Source of the DNA: DATKLL01 sp035542475
GTDB lineage: Bacteria > Desulfobacterota > Syntrophia > Syntrophales > UBA2185
Assembly: GCA_035542475.1 (NCBI GenBank)
Contig: DATKLL010000194.1
Span: 1 to 64,000 of the forward strand
Length of the DNA stretch: 64,000 bases
Direction of reading: 5' to 3'
The stretch's first letter is position 1. Every line of letters starts with the position of its first letter. The notes beneath the pieces were generated by a model. That model was not told the origin of the DNA. It ran no database searches and saw only the letters and a program-made list of their open reading frames with translations. Positions 34,572-44,099 of the stretch are shown here, piece by piece. Made by a program: the position numbers and the translations under genes.

Positions 34572-35474
34572 CTATTTAAATTCAACCGTGACGGGATTAT
34601 TTGTTTCAAACTTCAACCCTTCCACGCCTTTGAACAAGGCCTTCGTCTCCTCTATAGACTGCGGCCTTGAGGCGCCCAATTGCTTGAACAAAGCGGAATT
34701 ATTCATGACTTTGCCGAAATCCATCTCCAAGAGGGTGATTGTTGAACCATCCCTGAAGGTGGCATTTGTGTTTATGATTGTCCCCTCGATCTGCAGTAAG
34801 ATCTTCAGCTTCATGTCCTGGAACAGCTTCTTCGCCATTTCTGCGGAATGGGTGTCTGATTCCTTTTTTGATTTATCTTCGCCGGTTTTGGCATCATCCG
34901 GGGCGCTTGTCTTATCGCCCGCCGCATCTTTTTTCGCCGGGAATGAAATGACAAGTCTGGAAGGAGAACCTTTGGCAAACTTGAACATAAGAGGTTCCTC
35001 CTTCGCTGAACCTCCTTTATCAGCCCTTTCCAAATCCACCTTGTCGCTGGGGTTCTGGTTGACCTTCACCAGGTTGATATCCTGAAAAGTATAAACAGCG
35101 GTGTACCCGCTGCCGGTTTCCGTCTTTACCGCTTTGGCGGATTTGAACTTCACCCCGGCACCAAATGTTTCAGCACGATCTTCGGCATCCTTCACCAATT
35201 TTGCCATGATTTCGTCATGTATCTTCTTTTCATCTTTTTGGGGATTGGCTTTGGCCGCGTCTTTATTGTCCTGATCACTCTTTTGCTTCCCGGAATCTGT
35301 CATCCCGCCTGCAAGTGATTCCATGACGGCTATCATGTTGTTGGACAAGAGGGATGTCTCTTCAATGGCACCGCTGCCATCCGGCTTTATGTGAATAACA
35401 ATGTCATCCTGAATACAGCCGGAGAGAAAAATAACGAGAAGCATTGAGGAGGTGGCATAAAAAAATCGTTTCAT
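34572..35474 (-). CDS. predicted lipoprotein, 300 aa
   Basis: The lipoprotein signal MKRFFYATSSMLLVIFLSGC has the lipobox LSGC with cysteine at residue 20. The mature part begins IQDDIVIHIKPDGSGAIEET, has a lysine/aspartate-rich disordered insert (KSDQDNKDAAKANPQKDEKK) and another charged low-complexity stretch near residue 190. It ends with a domain containing INTNATFRDGSTITLLEMDFG. I do not recognise a named family; exact function unknown. I start at 35474 to place the signal at the N-terminus. It lies 20 bases upstream of the histidine kinase gene on the same strand. Confidence 0.7.
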   Translation of the reverse strand: MKRFFYATSSMLLVIFLSGCIQDDIVIHIKPDGSGAIEETSLLSNNMIAVMESLAGGMTDSGKQKSDQDNKDAAKANPQKDEKKIHDEIMAKLVKDAEDRAETFGAGVKFKSAKAVKTETGSGYTAVYTFQDINLVKVNQNPSDKVDLERADKGGSAKEEPLMFKFAKGSPSRLVISFPAKKDAAGDKTSAPDDAKTGEDKSKKESDTHSAEMAKKLFQDMKLKILLQIEGTIINTNATFRDGSTITLLEMDFGKVMNNSALFKQLGASRPQSIEETKALFKGVEGLKFETNNPVTVEFK

Positions 35475-35583
35475 CGATGTCCTCTTGCGCTGATTTTCAT
35501 GATGCATACCCGAAAACCAAGATTTTCGTCGAAATCGAAACATTACATATCATAGAAGTCCGTTTCAATCCACGGATGGATTT

Positions 35584-35796
35584 TTATTTTTCAAGCTTCT
35601 TCTTGAATGACTGGCAGCCCATTCCGGAATAAACATACATCAATTTTGCCGGAATCAAGCGGGATTTGAAATTAACCGCCTGGCACCCGTACGGGAAGTC
35701 CGGCTCATAAGTAATGAAAAAATGCGCGCAGGAAAAACAATTGACTTCTGTTTCCTTTTTATCTCGATCTTTCTTTGAAGGAGGTTCGCCGGTCAT
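35584..35796 (-). CDS. small cysteine-rich protein, 70 aa
   Basis: Four cysteines in the order NCFSCAHF, PYGCQAVNFKS, GMGCQSF suggest a zinc or Fe-S site (CxxC-x~15-C-x~22-C). A charged N-terminal tail precedes. Many deltaproteobacteria carry comparable short proteins with the same C..C....YGC.A..FKS layout and no known role. GAAGGAGG is present early in the frame, so a start a few codons downstream is also possible. Confidence 0.6.
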   Translation of the reverse strand: MTGEPPSKKDRDKKETEVNCFSCAHFFITYEPDFPYGCQAVNFKSRLIPAKLMYVYSGMGCQSFKKKLEK

Positions 35797-36003
35797 GTAT
35801 ATTAAAGGATATTTTTAATTCTGGTGCTTACCGCTGTTTTCGTATATATCAAATTGCCGGGATGGCAGGCAATCTTTTATAGTTGGAAGAAAAGGGACGG
35901 TTAGGACACTGTCAAGATATTCACATGGATGTTTTTTCCCGGCAGTATTTTGATCGCCTGTTAAAAAATATTCACCAATATCTGATAAGGGAAGGTGATC
36001 GAC

Positions 36004-37941
36004 ATGCAGCAGTTTAAATATTTATTCACCCCTGTCAGGATAGGCACGATGGAGATCAGAAACAGGATCGTTATGCTGCCGTTGACTACGGGGTATTGCG
36101 AGAATGATGAGACCGTCGGCGATCGCATCATTAACTTCTATGCGGAGCGGGCAAAGGGAGGAGTCGGGATGATTATTGTTCCCTTTTCCCCGGTTCCGGC
36201 CGGATCACCCATGGAACCAGGCTTACACGATGACCGTTTTATTCCGGGTGTGCGCAGGTTGACCAACAAGATTCACGCATATGGTGCGAAGATTGCCGCA
36301 CAGCTCATCACCTCTTATCACGTGATGCTCAAAGACGGCGTCCCCGAGGTAGTTGGGCCGTCACCGGTATTGAACCAGATGATGCGCGTCATACCGAGAT
36401 CTCTGTCTGTTGAAGAAATCCTCTATATCGTGGAGGAATACGGGCGGGCTGCACGAAGAGCCAAGGATTGCGGACTTGACGCTGTTGAGGTGCTCGTGGG
36501 CGGCGGCTACCTGCTGAACCGCTTCCTGTCACCTATCAGCAACAAACGTGAGGACAAGTACGGCGGCAGCCTGGAAAACAGGATGAGGATCATCCTTGAA
36601 GTCATTGACAGCATAAGAAGCGAGGTCGGTAAAGATTTTCCCATTGGCTGCCGCCTCAATGTCGCGGAGCAGATGGAGGGAGGGCATACTATAGATGATT
36701 CCCGGGAAGTGGTACGCATCCTGGAAAAGGCCGGCATCCGGATGATCAACGTATACACCGGCTGGCATGAATCACCTGTGCCCACAGTCCAGGCTTCACT
36801 CCCGAAGGGGGCTTTCGTGCATCTTGCGGAAAAGGTAAAAGGCTGGGTCGATATACCTGTCATTGCGGCCAATCGAATAAATGACCCCATTGTCGCAGAG
36901 AAAGTACTGGCTGAGGGAAAGGCGGACATGGTTGGTATGGCTCGCGCGCTGCTCGCCGATCCCGAACTCCCCAAAAAGACAAGAGAAGGAAGAGTTGATG
37001 AGATCGTTCCCTGCCTGGCGTGCTCCAATTGTCTCACGGAGATCCTGACGTCATATAAGGATTGGGGAAAACCGGTATACACATACTGCTCGGTAAACCC
37101 GCTGGCAGGAAAAGAGGCGGAAGGCATCGTCAAACCTGCGGAAAGACCAAAGACGGTATTTGTAATCGGCGGCGGTCCCGGCGGAATGCAAGCGGCAATT
37201 ACAGCGGCCAAAAGAGGCCACAAAGTCACCCTTTTCGACAGGGGGGACAAATTGGGAGGCCGGCTTTTCATCGCCTCCATACCGCCTTACAAGGACGAAA
37301 TCATGGCCCTTGTAAAGAGTCTGGCTGTCCGCACCAGGAAAGCCGGCGTCATGATTAAACTTAAAAGTGATGTGTACCGTGATACGATAGAACAAGGGAA
37401 ACCGGATGTACTGATAGTCGCAACCGGTGCCGACTCACTCATTCCGGATATACCCGGTGTGAATGGACAGAATGTCGCCTTAGTGGACGATGTATTAACC
37501 CGCGCCAGAACCGTCAGCGGCAATATCCTGATTGTCGGAGGCGGAATGGTGGGCTGCGAGACCGCGGAATTTCTGGTCGAGCGCGTGAAGGGTGTAAACC
37601 AGGTTACTGTTATAGAGATGTTAAAGCGGATGGCGGACAATGTATCTCCCACTTACAGGCCGTTCTTTCTCGCGAGATTGAAAAAGGCGGGCATAAGGAT
37701 GGAGTCAGGCACGATTGTGGAAGAGATTACAAAAGAAGGTGTGAAAGTAAACAGGGAGGGAGTCAGCGGCTTCATCAAAGGAGATGCGGTAGTGCTCGCG
37801 GTGGGCTTTACGGCAAATCACTGGTTAGATGAAAAGATCAGAGACCTCGTCCCGGAGGTATATTCCATCGGGGATTGCGTCAAGCCGCGCACGATTAAAG
37901 AGTCAATCGAAGAAGGTTTCCTCATCGGCGGGAAAATTTAA
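36004..37941 (+). CDS. OYE-like NADH:flavin oxidoreductase / 2,4-dienoyl-CoA reductase
   Basis: 645 residues in two halves. Residues ~1-335 form a TIM barrel of the old yellow enzyme family (LFTPVRIGTMEIRNRIVMLP, LLNRFLSPISNKREDKYGGS). A cysteine cluster CLACSNC...YCSVNP (~340-370) binds [4Fe-4S]. Residues ~375-645 form an FAD/NAD domain (VFVIGGGPGGMQAAI, ILIVGGGMVGCETAE, YSIGDC). This is the layout of 2,4-dienoyl-CoA reductase and anaerobic enoate reductase. It would reduce a double bond in an enoyl substrate with NAD(P)H. ATG 36004 follows AAGGGAAGG. Confidence 0.88.
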   Translation: MQQFKYLFTPVRIGTMEIRNRIVMLPLTTGYCENDETVGDRIINFYAERAKGGVGMIIVPFSPVPAGSPMEPGLHDDRFIPGVRRLTNKIHAYGAKIAAQLITSYHVMLKDGVPEVVGPSPVLNQMMRVIPRSLSVEEILYIVEEYGRAARRAKDCGLDAVEVLVGGGYLLNRFLSPISNKREDKYGGSLENRMRIILEVIDSIRSEVGKDFPIGCRLNVAEQMEGGHTIDDSREVVRILEKAGIRMINVYTGWHESPVPTVQASLPKGAFVHLAEKVKGWVDIPVIAANRINDPIVAEKVLAEGKADMVGMARALLADPELPKKTREGRVDEIVPCLACSNCLTEILTSYKDWGKPVYTYCSVNPLAGKEAEGIVKPAERPKTVFVIGGGPGGMQAAITAAKRGHKVTLFDRGDKLGGRLFIASIPPYKDEIMALVKSLAVRTRKAGVMIKLKSDVYRDTIEQGKPDVLIVATGADSLIPDIPGVNGQNVALVDDVLTRARTVSGNILIVGGGMVGCETAEFLVERVKGVNQVTVIEMLKRMADNVSPTYRPFFLARLKKAGIRMESGTIVEEITKEGVKVNREGVSGFIKGDAVVLAVGFTANHWLDEKIRDLVPEVYSIGDCVKPRTIKESIEEGFLIGGKI

Positions 37942-37979
37942 AAATTCTCATTTTCTTATTTTCTATTTACGTCCGCTTT

Positions 37980-38870
37980 TCACGTCCGGCTCCGGCGGAC
38001 CAGCAGTTTGCAGCAGGTGATTATGTTCTCCCTCGAGTAGAGGGTCAGCTCGTCCCGATAATAATCCCTGAAAATCTCTTCAATGATTTCTTCCTCCGGC
38101 CTTTGATCGTTCCGGATTTTTTCCCGCAGACTGCTTGCGTTCCTGCGGGCTGTCAGGAAGGCCTCCCGGATATCTTTTCCGAAAAGAGGGCCCTGATGGG
38201 GGAGCCCAAGTATGTCACATTCAAGGGCCTCCAGGCGGTCCAGTGTCGCCATGTAATGGTCATAGCCCGTAAAAAAAATGGGGAAAAAACCGAGAGAGGG
38301 AATACGAAATCCCAGGCTGTCGGACGGCATCAGGGCCCTGAGCTCGGGGATATAAACGGCAAGACTCCCCAGGGCATGCCCTTCGACATCAAGGAATCGG
38401 AGTGTAAGGCCACCCAGATCCAGTTCTTTGTTATCCGATACAATAATGGCTCCTTCCACTGAAGGCGGCTCACGGAGCGGCGGGCGGGAACTGCCGAGGC
38501 CATGCCGAGCAAGAAATCCTGAATAGTATCGATCATCCGAAATAAGACCGGCCGCAGTTTTCGGATGGGCGAGAAACTCCGGAGCACCTGTGCCGGCGAT
38601 CATCCGTGCCGAGGGGAAATATTCTTTTAATATTGGGAGACCATCGATGTGATCCCCATGCGGGTGCATCACCACGAGATAGTCAGGGGTCGCCCTGATT
38701 TTTCCAAGCTGAACTGCTGCTTCGTCAGCGGTGGCGGAAACCCCCAATTCCATGAGGGCCGAAGCTTGCTTTCCCTTTGCCAGATAAAGATTAAAATATG
38801 AGTTGCCCAGAAGCCACAGACCGTCAGCCAATTTTTCCGGCAGGGCCGTATATCCACGTCCTGTACTCAT
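37980..38870 (-). CDS. MBL-fold metallo-hydrolase 1
   Basis: 296 residues with the metal motif VVMHPHGDHIDGLPIL (HxHxDH, residues ~68-78), a further histidine in DVEGHALGSLAVY and LPHQGP near residue 225. Two metal ions would activate water for hydrolysis. It has a helical C-terminal third and no signal peptide. Substrate unknown: thioester, lactone and ring-hydrolase roles are all found in this superfamily. It converges with the enoyl reductase gene (38-base gap). Confidence 0.85.
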   Translation of the reverse strand: MSTGRGYTALPEKLADGLWLLGNSYFNLYLAKGKQASALMELGVSATADEAAVQLGKIRATPDYLVVMHPHGDHIDGLPILKEYFPSARMIAGTGAPEFLAHPKTAAGLISDDRYYSGFLARHGLGSSRPPLREPPSVEGAIIVSDNKELDLGGLTLRFLDVEGHALGSLAVYIPELRALMPSDSLGFRIPSLGFFPIFFTGYDHYMATLDRLEALECDILGLPHQGPLFGKDIREAFLTARRNASSLREKIRNDQRPEEEIIEEIFRDYYRDELTLYSRENIITCCKLLVRRSRT

Positions 38871-38966
38871 ATGCTGTCCGCTGTTAATGTATTTTAATGT
38901 TAGCCGGGTTTTTTAAGTTACAAAGAAAAGTCTATATTACACACCAAACAGGCTTGATGGAAGAAC

Positions 38967-40478
38967 TTACTTATCGGCATTTTTCTTACGCGCCTTCTTC
39001 TGTTTATACATCGTTTGATCCGCCCTGGCCATCAGAACCTCTAAAGAACAAGGCGCTGCCGGGTCATAGAAGGCAAAACCCATGCTCATGGATATTTTGT
39101 ACTGCTTGTTGTGCTTACGGTTCTGCATGTCAATGTAATATTGCAGGCGGTCGATGATATTTTGAGGATATGATTCATCGAAGTTTGAAGCCAAAACGGC
39201 AAATTCATCTCCTCCTATACGGCAGATTACGTCCGACTTTCTGAAAGTAGACCGTAAAATATCAGCGGTATCGATCAGAACCGCATCTCCATGATCATGT
39301 CCGAAGGTATCATTAATAAATTTTATATTATCAACATCGATATAAGCCAGCAGCAACTTCGAGTGCAACCTCTCGGCCGACTTGAACAAATGCTCAGCGA
39401 GATTTAGAAATCCTCGGCGGTTATACAAATGGGTCAAAGGATCTGTAAAAACCATATTTCGCAGTTGTTCTTCTTTTTTCACCCGCGCGGTCATATCCCT
39501 GGAAATAGCCTGCAAACCTGCAATTTTTTCACTATGCATGAGTATTTGAACATTCTGTCCGATCCATATCTCCTTTCCATTTTTTGTGAGCATCGGAAAT
39601 TCATAATACGTATTAGGAATCTTTTTAGCTAATTGCTGCCTGTAAAACATTTCCGCGTCATTCCTATAATCCTCCCGTATAAGTTCTCGATAGTGTTTCC
39701 CGATTAGTTCATCTTTTGCATATCCCGTCAGTCTTATGGCAGCCGGATTAATAAAAGTAAAATATCCATCAACATTTATCTGATAAATAATTTCATTTGC
39801 ATATTCTACTATAAGCCTGTATCGCTCCTCACTCTCCCGCAGAGCTTCCTCCGCCTGCTTTCTCTCGGCTATCTCCCGCTGCAGATATTCGTTGGTTTTT
39901 CTCAGCTTAGCGGTACGCTCGACGACAAGCTCCTCCAGGTGAGCTTCGTGCTTTCTCAATTCCTCCTCGGCACGCTTACGCTCGGTGATTTCCTGCTGGA
40001 GTTGAAGGTTTTGTTCCGCCTGTTGCCTTTGCAAATGACTTAAAGCCAAATGCGTCTCAATTCTGGCCAATACCTCCTCGATCTGAAAAGGCTTGGTGAT
40101 GAAGTCAACACCTCCCGCATTGAAACCTTTGATCTTATTGGCAGCCTCGTAAAGACCGCTGATGAATATCACGGGTATCCCGCTGCTGTATCCGGCTGAT
40201 TTGAGTTTATGGCAGACCTCATAGCCGTCCATACCCGGCATCTTTACGTCAAGGAGAATCAGATCCGGCGCCTCAACTTTTACTGATTTCAGCGCAGTGA
40301 GCCCGTCAGAAGCAGTGAATACCTTGTAGCCATAATCCGTCAGAATTTCCGTAAGCAGTTTCAGAGTCTCTACAGAATCATCGACAACCAGAATTCGGGG
40401 TAAATCATTTTTCTGAAATTCCTCAGGCCGACCCCGCGCTGATTCACTTGCCTTCAATTGATTATTCCACAGACTCAT
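38967..40478 (-). CDS. REC-PAS-GGDEF diguanylate cyclase
   Basis: 503 residues: receiver domain with the phospho-acceptor aspartate in DLILLDVKMPGMDGYEV (~75), a coiled-coil helix (residues ~145-210), a PAS domain (~215-330), and a GGDEF domain (~335-500). The active-site motif is RIGGDEFAVLA, and RKSD five residues earlier is an RxxD inhibitory I-site, so product inhibition by c-di-GMP is expected. It should make c-di-GMP when phosphorylated. No cognate kinase is adjacent; the hybrid kinase at 31.5 kb is on the same strand but 4 kb away. Confidence 0.92.
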   Translation of the reverse strand: MSLWNNQLKASESARGRPEEFQKNDLPRILVVDDSVETLKLLTEILTDYGYKVFTASDGLTALKSVKVEAPDLILLDVKMPGMDGYEVCHKLKSAGYSSGIPVIFISGLYEAANKIKGFNAGGVDFITKPFQIEEVLARIETHLALSHLQRQQAEQNLQLQQEITERKRAEEELRKHEAHLEELVVERTAKLRKTNEYLQREIAERKQAEEALRESEERYRLIVEYANEIIYQINVDGYFTFINPAAIRLTGYAKDELIGKHYRELIREDYRNDAEMFYRQQLAKKIPNTYYEFPMLTKNGKEIWIGQNVQILMHSEKIAGLQAISRDMTARVKKEEQLRNMVFTDPLTHLYNRRGFLNLAEHLFKSAERLHSKLLLAYIDVDNIKFINDTFGHDHGDAVLIDTADILRSTFRKSDVICRIGGDEFAVLASNFDESYPQNIIDRLQYYIDMQNRKHNKQYKISMSMGFAFYDPAAPCSLEVLMARADQTMYKQKKARKKNADK

Positions 40479-40709
40479 TTTACTATTGATCCATGATCAT
40501 CTTTGGATTTGCGTTCGACATCCGCAATATCAGTATAACTCATAACCGAGAGGTAGTTTTTACCAATTTAAATTATATTTCAAGAGTAAAAAATTTTTAC
40601 AAATACAGGGACTGTGAGATCAGCATGACGCCCTTTTTTCTTGTGCCCTTCCATCATTAATGATTACCGGAAGAAATGTTGAAATACCGGAAGGAGAAGC
40701 AGCAATTAA

Positions 40710-40725
40710 TGTGATCCAGATCACA
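40710..40725. promoter_or_regulatory. CRP/FNR-family operator (perfect palindrome arms)
   Basis: TGTGATCCAGATCACA matches the CRP consensus TGTGA-N6-TCACA exactly. Its centre (40717.5) lies 41.5 bases upstream of the expected transcription start for the -10 box TATACT at 40747-40752, the classical class II activator position. The BON lipoprotein ATG is at 40760, so the transcript would be leaderless. Confidence 0.75.
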
Positions 40726-40759
40726 AAAATCCGGGCTGTTATTTGATATACTTCTTCAC

Positions 40760-41341
40760 ATGAAAAAGAAACTGTGTTCCGCACTTTTGCTGACCTTATC
40801 ATTTATTATTACCGGCTGTACAACCATAGCCACGACAGCGGGCACTTCCCTCTATAAAGTAGCTGTCGATGAGCGTAAAGTAGGCACAATTGCCTCAGAT
40901 ACGAAAATTACTATCACCATCCTCACAAAATTCATAAATGACGATTTGGTTAAGGCTCAAGACATTTCCATATTTTGTTATGAAGGCAATGTCTATCTGG
41001 TCGGTGAGTATGAGTTAAAGGAACAGAAGAAACGCTCCCTGGAGATCACAAAGGGTGTGGAAGGCGTAAAATCCGTAAGTGCCTATCTGTCACAAAAGGA
41101 CCCGAACAGTTCGTGCGGCACATTGGATAATCTCGCGATAACCACAAAAGTTAAGATAAAATTGTTGGGTGATATAGACATCCTGTCGACGAATGTAGAT
41201 GTGGAGACAGTGAACTGTACCGTCGTCCTTCTCGGTATCGTCGGTTCAGAACAGGAATTAAAAAAAGTGATTGACCACGCCCGGAAAGTAACCGGCATAT
41301 ACGGCGTCAAGCCATTCTTGAAGAAGGCCGAACTGCACTAA
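40760..41341 (+). CDS. BON-domain lipoprotein
   Basis: 193 residues. The lipoprotein signal (LCSALLLTLSFIITGC, lipobox ITGC) is followed by two BON domains, ~50-120 (ITILTKFINDDLVKAQDISI, GNVYLVGEYE) and ~125-190 (KVKIKLLGDIDI, CTVVLLGIVGSEQELKKVI). This is the layout of DolP/OsmY-like envelope proteins that bind phospholipid and help outer-membrane integrity. No ribosome binding site precedes ATG 40760, in line with a leaderless message under a CRP-like site. Confidence 0.85.
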   Translation: MKKKLCSALLLTLSFIITGCTTIATTAGTSLYKVAVDERKVGTIASDTKITITILTKFINDDLVKAQDISIFCYEGNVYLVGEYELKEQKKRSLEITKGVEGVKSVSAYLSQKDPNSSCGTLDNLAITTKVKIKLLGDIDILSTNVDVETVNCTVVLLGIVGSEQELKKVIDHARKVTGIYGVKPFLKKAELH

Positions 41342-41413
41342 CCCCTTCGTCCCCATGCAGGTTTCAATGAATTCAGTTAGACCTTTTGACGTCTCTTTGC
41401 TTTGATATACTTC

Positions 41414-42310
41414 CTATTGATTCTTTGCTATGAATTTTAACATTTGCCTGAAAACCCCCTCCATTATGTCTCTTGCGACAAAATATTCAGGCATCTGTCG
41501 AAATAAATAGTCCGTAATAGCCTTTGTCGCGAGTTCGATATCTCCGCCATGCCGTTGATATAGATCCTCCATCTTTATTTTCCATTTACGACCTTCCTCA
41601 ATGGTAAGTTCAGTAAAGAGTGCCGCTTCTTCACCGGTAATATAACCATAGTGGTCGGCACAGAGGCAGGAAACAGGCAAAGGTTTCAACTTCTCCAGGC
41701 TTTCAAGATATTGTGTGATATTTGTATTCATCGAGGGGAAGCAGGCATTCTTGTATGGAACTCCCACGGCGTCGGAAGCAAACAGAGTTTTCATTCCGGA
41801 CTCATAGGCGGTGATGGAACAGTTGGAGTGGCCGGGGGTATCAAAAATCGAAAGGGCGACGCTGCCAAGTTCTACTTTATCTCCTTCGGCAAGGACTGTA
41901 CCTGTAATATCATCGCGCCAGCTTAGGTCGTAGGTCTTGAGAACATCTTCATCCCCGACCTGTTTCGCGCTGAGCCTGCTGTAGTTGTTCATGACATCTA
42001 TGGCCTTTGGCATTGCGAAAATCTTCCACGCCGGCCCTGACGCATATACCTCAATCTTCGGATATGTTCGCTTGAAATATGGTACGATTCCTACATGATC
42101 GAAGTGTGAATGAAGAATCAGGATCTTCCTGATCTTTTCCACATCTATCCCGAACGTCTCAATCTGTTGCAGTACGTCAGCGAGTATGTAACTCATCCCC
42201 CCGTTGATCAAGATCGCGCCTTCTCTTCCCTCGAGAATATAAACGCCGGATTCTTCACGCCCCAGGTACCAGAGATGATCACCAATCTTCCCAGTATTTC
42301 TATATCGCAT
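41414..42310 (-). CDS. MBL-fold metallo-hydrolase 2
   Basis: 298 residues: ILILHSHFDHVGIVPYF (HxHxDH, ~68-73), DTPGHSNCSITAY, FASDAVGVPY and CADHYGYITG. The order is that of glyoxalase II/flavoprotein-type MBL proteins. It has a C-terminal helical extension (DLYQRHGGDIELATKAITDYLF) described here by its core residues. Substrate unknown. It converges with the BON gene across 72 bases. Confidence 0.85.
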   Translation of the reverse strand: MRYRNTGKIGDHLWYLGREESGVYILEGREGAILINGGMSYILADVLQQIETFGIDVEKIRKILILHSHFDHVGIVPYFKRTYPKIEVYASGPAWKIFAMPKAIDVMNNYSRLSAKQVGDEDVLKTYDLSWRDDITGTVLAEGDKVELGSVALSIFDTPGHSNCSITAYESGMKTLFASDAVGVPYKNACFPSMNTNITQYLESLEKLKPLPVSCLCADHYGYITGEEAALFTELTIEEGRKWKIKMEDLYQRHGGDIELATKAITDYLFRQMPEYFVARDIMEGVFRQMLKFIAKNQ

Positions 42311-42721
42311 TGATTACACCCTTTCCAATCAACCTGTTATGCCGGTAAAAGTTCCCATTAAACGCCAATCTTTTTATTTGTTTTGTACCATATTTTAAGT
42401 AAGATTTCTTCAGTTTTTTGTTGATAACTATAGAACCCTTTATTTATACCCGCCAGCCATCTTGATAATTCCTGACAAATACATCTTCTGCGAAGAGAGA
42501 TTGAATAAAACCTTCCACACCTTATTTAAAAAGAGGACATATGAAAACCGGTTACGTTATAAAACGCCTCCTCAGCAGACAAAGCCAGCATATTTAAATT
42601 GTTTTTTAATAAAAAAGTATCTATAAGAATATTAGATTCAGCGATTATCCATTGAAACTTAATGGCGGGGATTGAATGATGGTGCGGTCTTTCAAGGATA
42701 ATAGGAAAGGAGGAATATGAT
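42311..42721. other. AT-rich divergent intergenic region
   Basis: 411 bases between an MBL gene and the Dcu gene. No coding frame of note. A CCATTGAAACTTAATGG inverted repeat lies at about 42650-42666 and a GGAAAGGAGG ribosome binding site directly precedes the transporter. No RNA gene seen. Confidence 0.4.
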
Positions 42722-44044
42722 ATGTTTTGGGTTCATTTTGGAATTCTCCTATTAGCGATCTACATCGGTATCCGTGTCGGTGGCGTTGGACTGGGTCTTA
42801 TCGGCGGCGCGGGCGTAACCATCTTTACATTTGCCTTCGGCATGAAACCAGGCTCTCCGCCGATTGACGTCATGCTCATCATCATAGCCGTTGTTGCTGC
42901 ATCCGCCACCCTTCACGCAGCCGGAGGTTTGACATACATGGTGCAGCTGGCGGAAAAGCTGCTCCGCAGGCATCCCAAGTACATCACTTTTCTCGCACCC
43001 TTATGCACCTATGTTCTGACCATGTCTGTCGGAACCGGTCACTCGGTCTATCTTTTACAGCCGATTATTGCCGACGTTGCATACAAGACGGGCATACGTC
43101 CGGAACGTCCGATGGCTGTGTCTTCCATTGCATCGCAAATGGGCATCACTGCAAGCCCGATTGCCGCGGCCGTGACAAGCTTCCTTGCGATGGCCCTGAA
43201 AGCCGGGCACAATATTACTCTATTCAATATCCTCTGTGTTACAATTCCCGCAACCGCCATAGGCGTTTTTCTCGCGGCGCTCTGGAGCCTGAGGCGAGGC
43301 AAAGACCTCGACAAGGACGAGGAGTTCCAGGAGCGGCTGAAAGATGAGGGATTTCGCCGCCAGCTGGAGGAGAGCGTGTCACTCCTTGATGAAGGTATCT
43401 CCAAGAAGGCCAAGCGGTCGGTCCTGCTCTTTTTTGTCGGAGTAGTCACTATAGTTCTCATCGCTGTTTTTAAACTGGCGCCTGTCATTGAAGGGAAGCC
43501 GGTATCCATGACGATCATCGTGCAGATTGTTATGCTTTCCACGGGTGCGGTCCTTCTTCTTTACACACGGGTGAAGGCAGCGCAGATTGCATCGTCTTCC
43601 ATCTTCTCAGCCGGAATGGCGGCGGTGCTGGCCATTATGGGCATTGCCTGGATGAGTGATACCTTTATTGATACTCATAAAGTGGAGCTGGTCACCAACA
43701 TGCAGGCGATGGTTAAGCACTTCTCGTGGCTTTTTGCAGTCTCGATGTTTATTGTTTCGGCATTCGTAAAGAGCCAGGCGGCAACGCTTCTCATTATGGT
43801 GCCAGTCGGCTTTTTGCTCGGTATTCCGATAAATCTCCTGATAGGGATGATTCCCGCATGCTATGCCTATTTCTTTTTCTGTTTTTATCCCAGCGACCTG
43901 TCCGCCATCAACTTCGACCGCACAGGCACAACACGCATAGGCAAATACATCCTGAATCACAGTTTTATGATTCCGGGACTGATCGGTGTAGGAAGCGCGA
44001 CGGTGGTCGGTTACATAATCGGGGCGTTCTTATTGCGGGTGTAG
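42722..44044 (+). CDS. anaerobic C4-dicarboxylate transporter, Dcu family
   Basis: 440 residues with 10-12 membrane helices. Family blocks are MFWVHFGILLLAIYIGIRVG, APLCTYVLTMSVGTGHSVY, RPERPMAVSSIASQMGITAS, DTFIDTHK and CYAYFFFCFYPSDLSAINFD. DcuA/DcuB proteins exchange fumarate, succinate, malate or aspartate under anaerobiosis. It could export succinate or import fumarate or aspartate here. AAAGGAGG precedes the start. It is a single gene; no fumarate enzymes are adjacent. Confidence 0.9.
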   Translation: MFWVHFGILLLAIYIGIRVGGVGLGLIGGAGVTIFTFAFGMKPGSPPIDVMLIIIAVVAASATLHAAGGLTYMVQLAEKLLRRHPKYITFLAPLCTYVLTMSVGTGHSVYLLQPIIADVAYKTGIRPERPMAVSSIASQMGITASPIAAAVTSFLAMALKAGHNITLFNILCVTIPATAIGVFLAALWSLRRGKDLDKDEEFQERLKDEGFRRQLEESVSLLDEGISKKAKRSVLLFFVGVVTIVLIAVFKLAPVIEGKPVSMTIIVQIVMLSTGAVLLLYTRVKAAQIASSSIFSAGMAAVLAIMGIAWMSDTFIDTHKVELVTNMQAMVKHFSWLFAVSMFIVSAFVKSQAATLLIMVPVGFLLGIPINLLIGMIPACYAYFFFCFYPSDLSAINFDRTGTTRIGKYILNHSFMIPGLIGVGSATVVGYIIGAFLLRV

Positions 44045-44099
44045 AATATGGTTATCGAGGCTTCGCTGGTTTCAAGTTAATCAATTGCGACATCTTAAT

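Noticed and set aside
36507..37280. 257-codon minus-strand frame within the enoyl reductase gene.
   Set aside because: Shadow frame; the plus strand carries well conserved motifs across the same bases.
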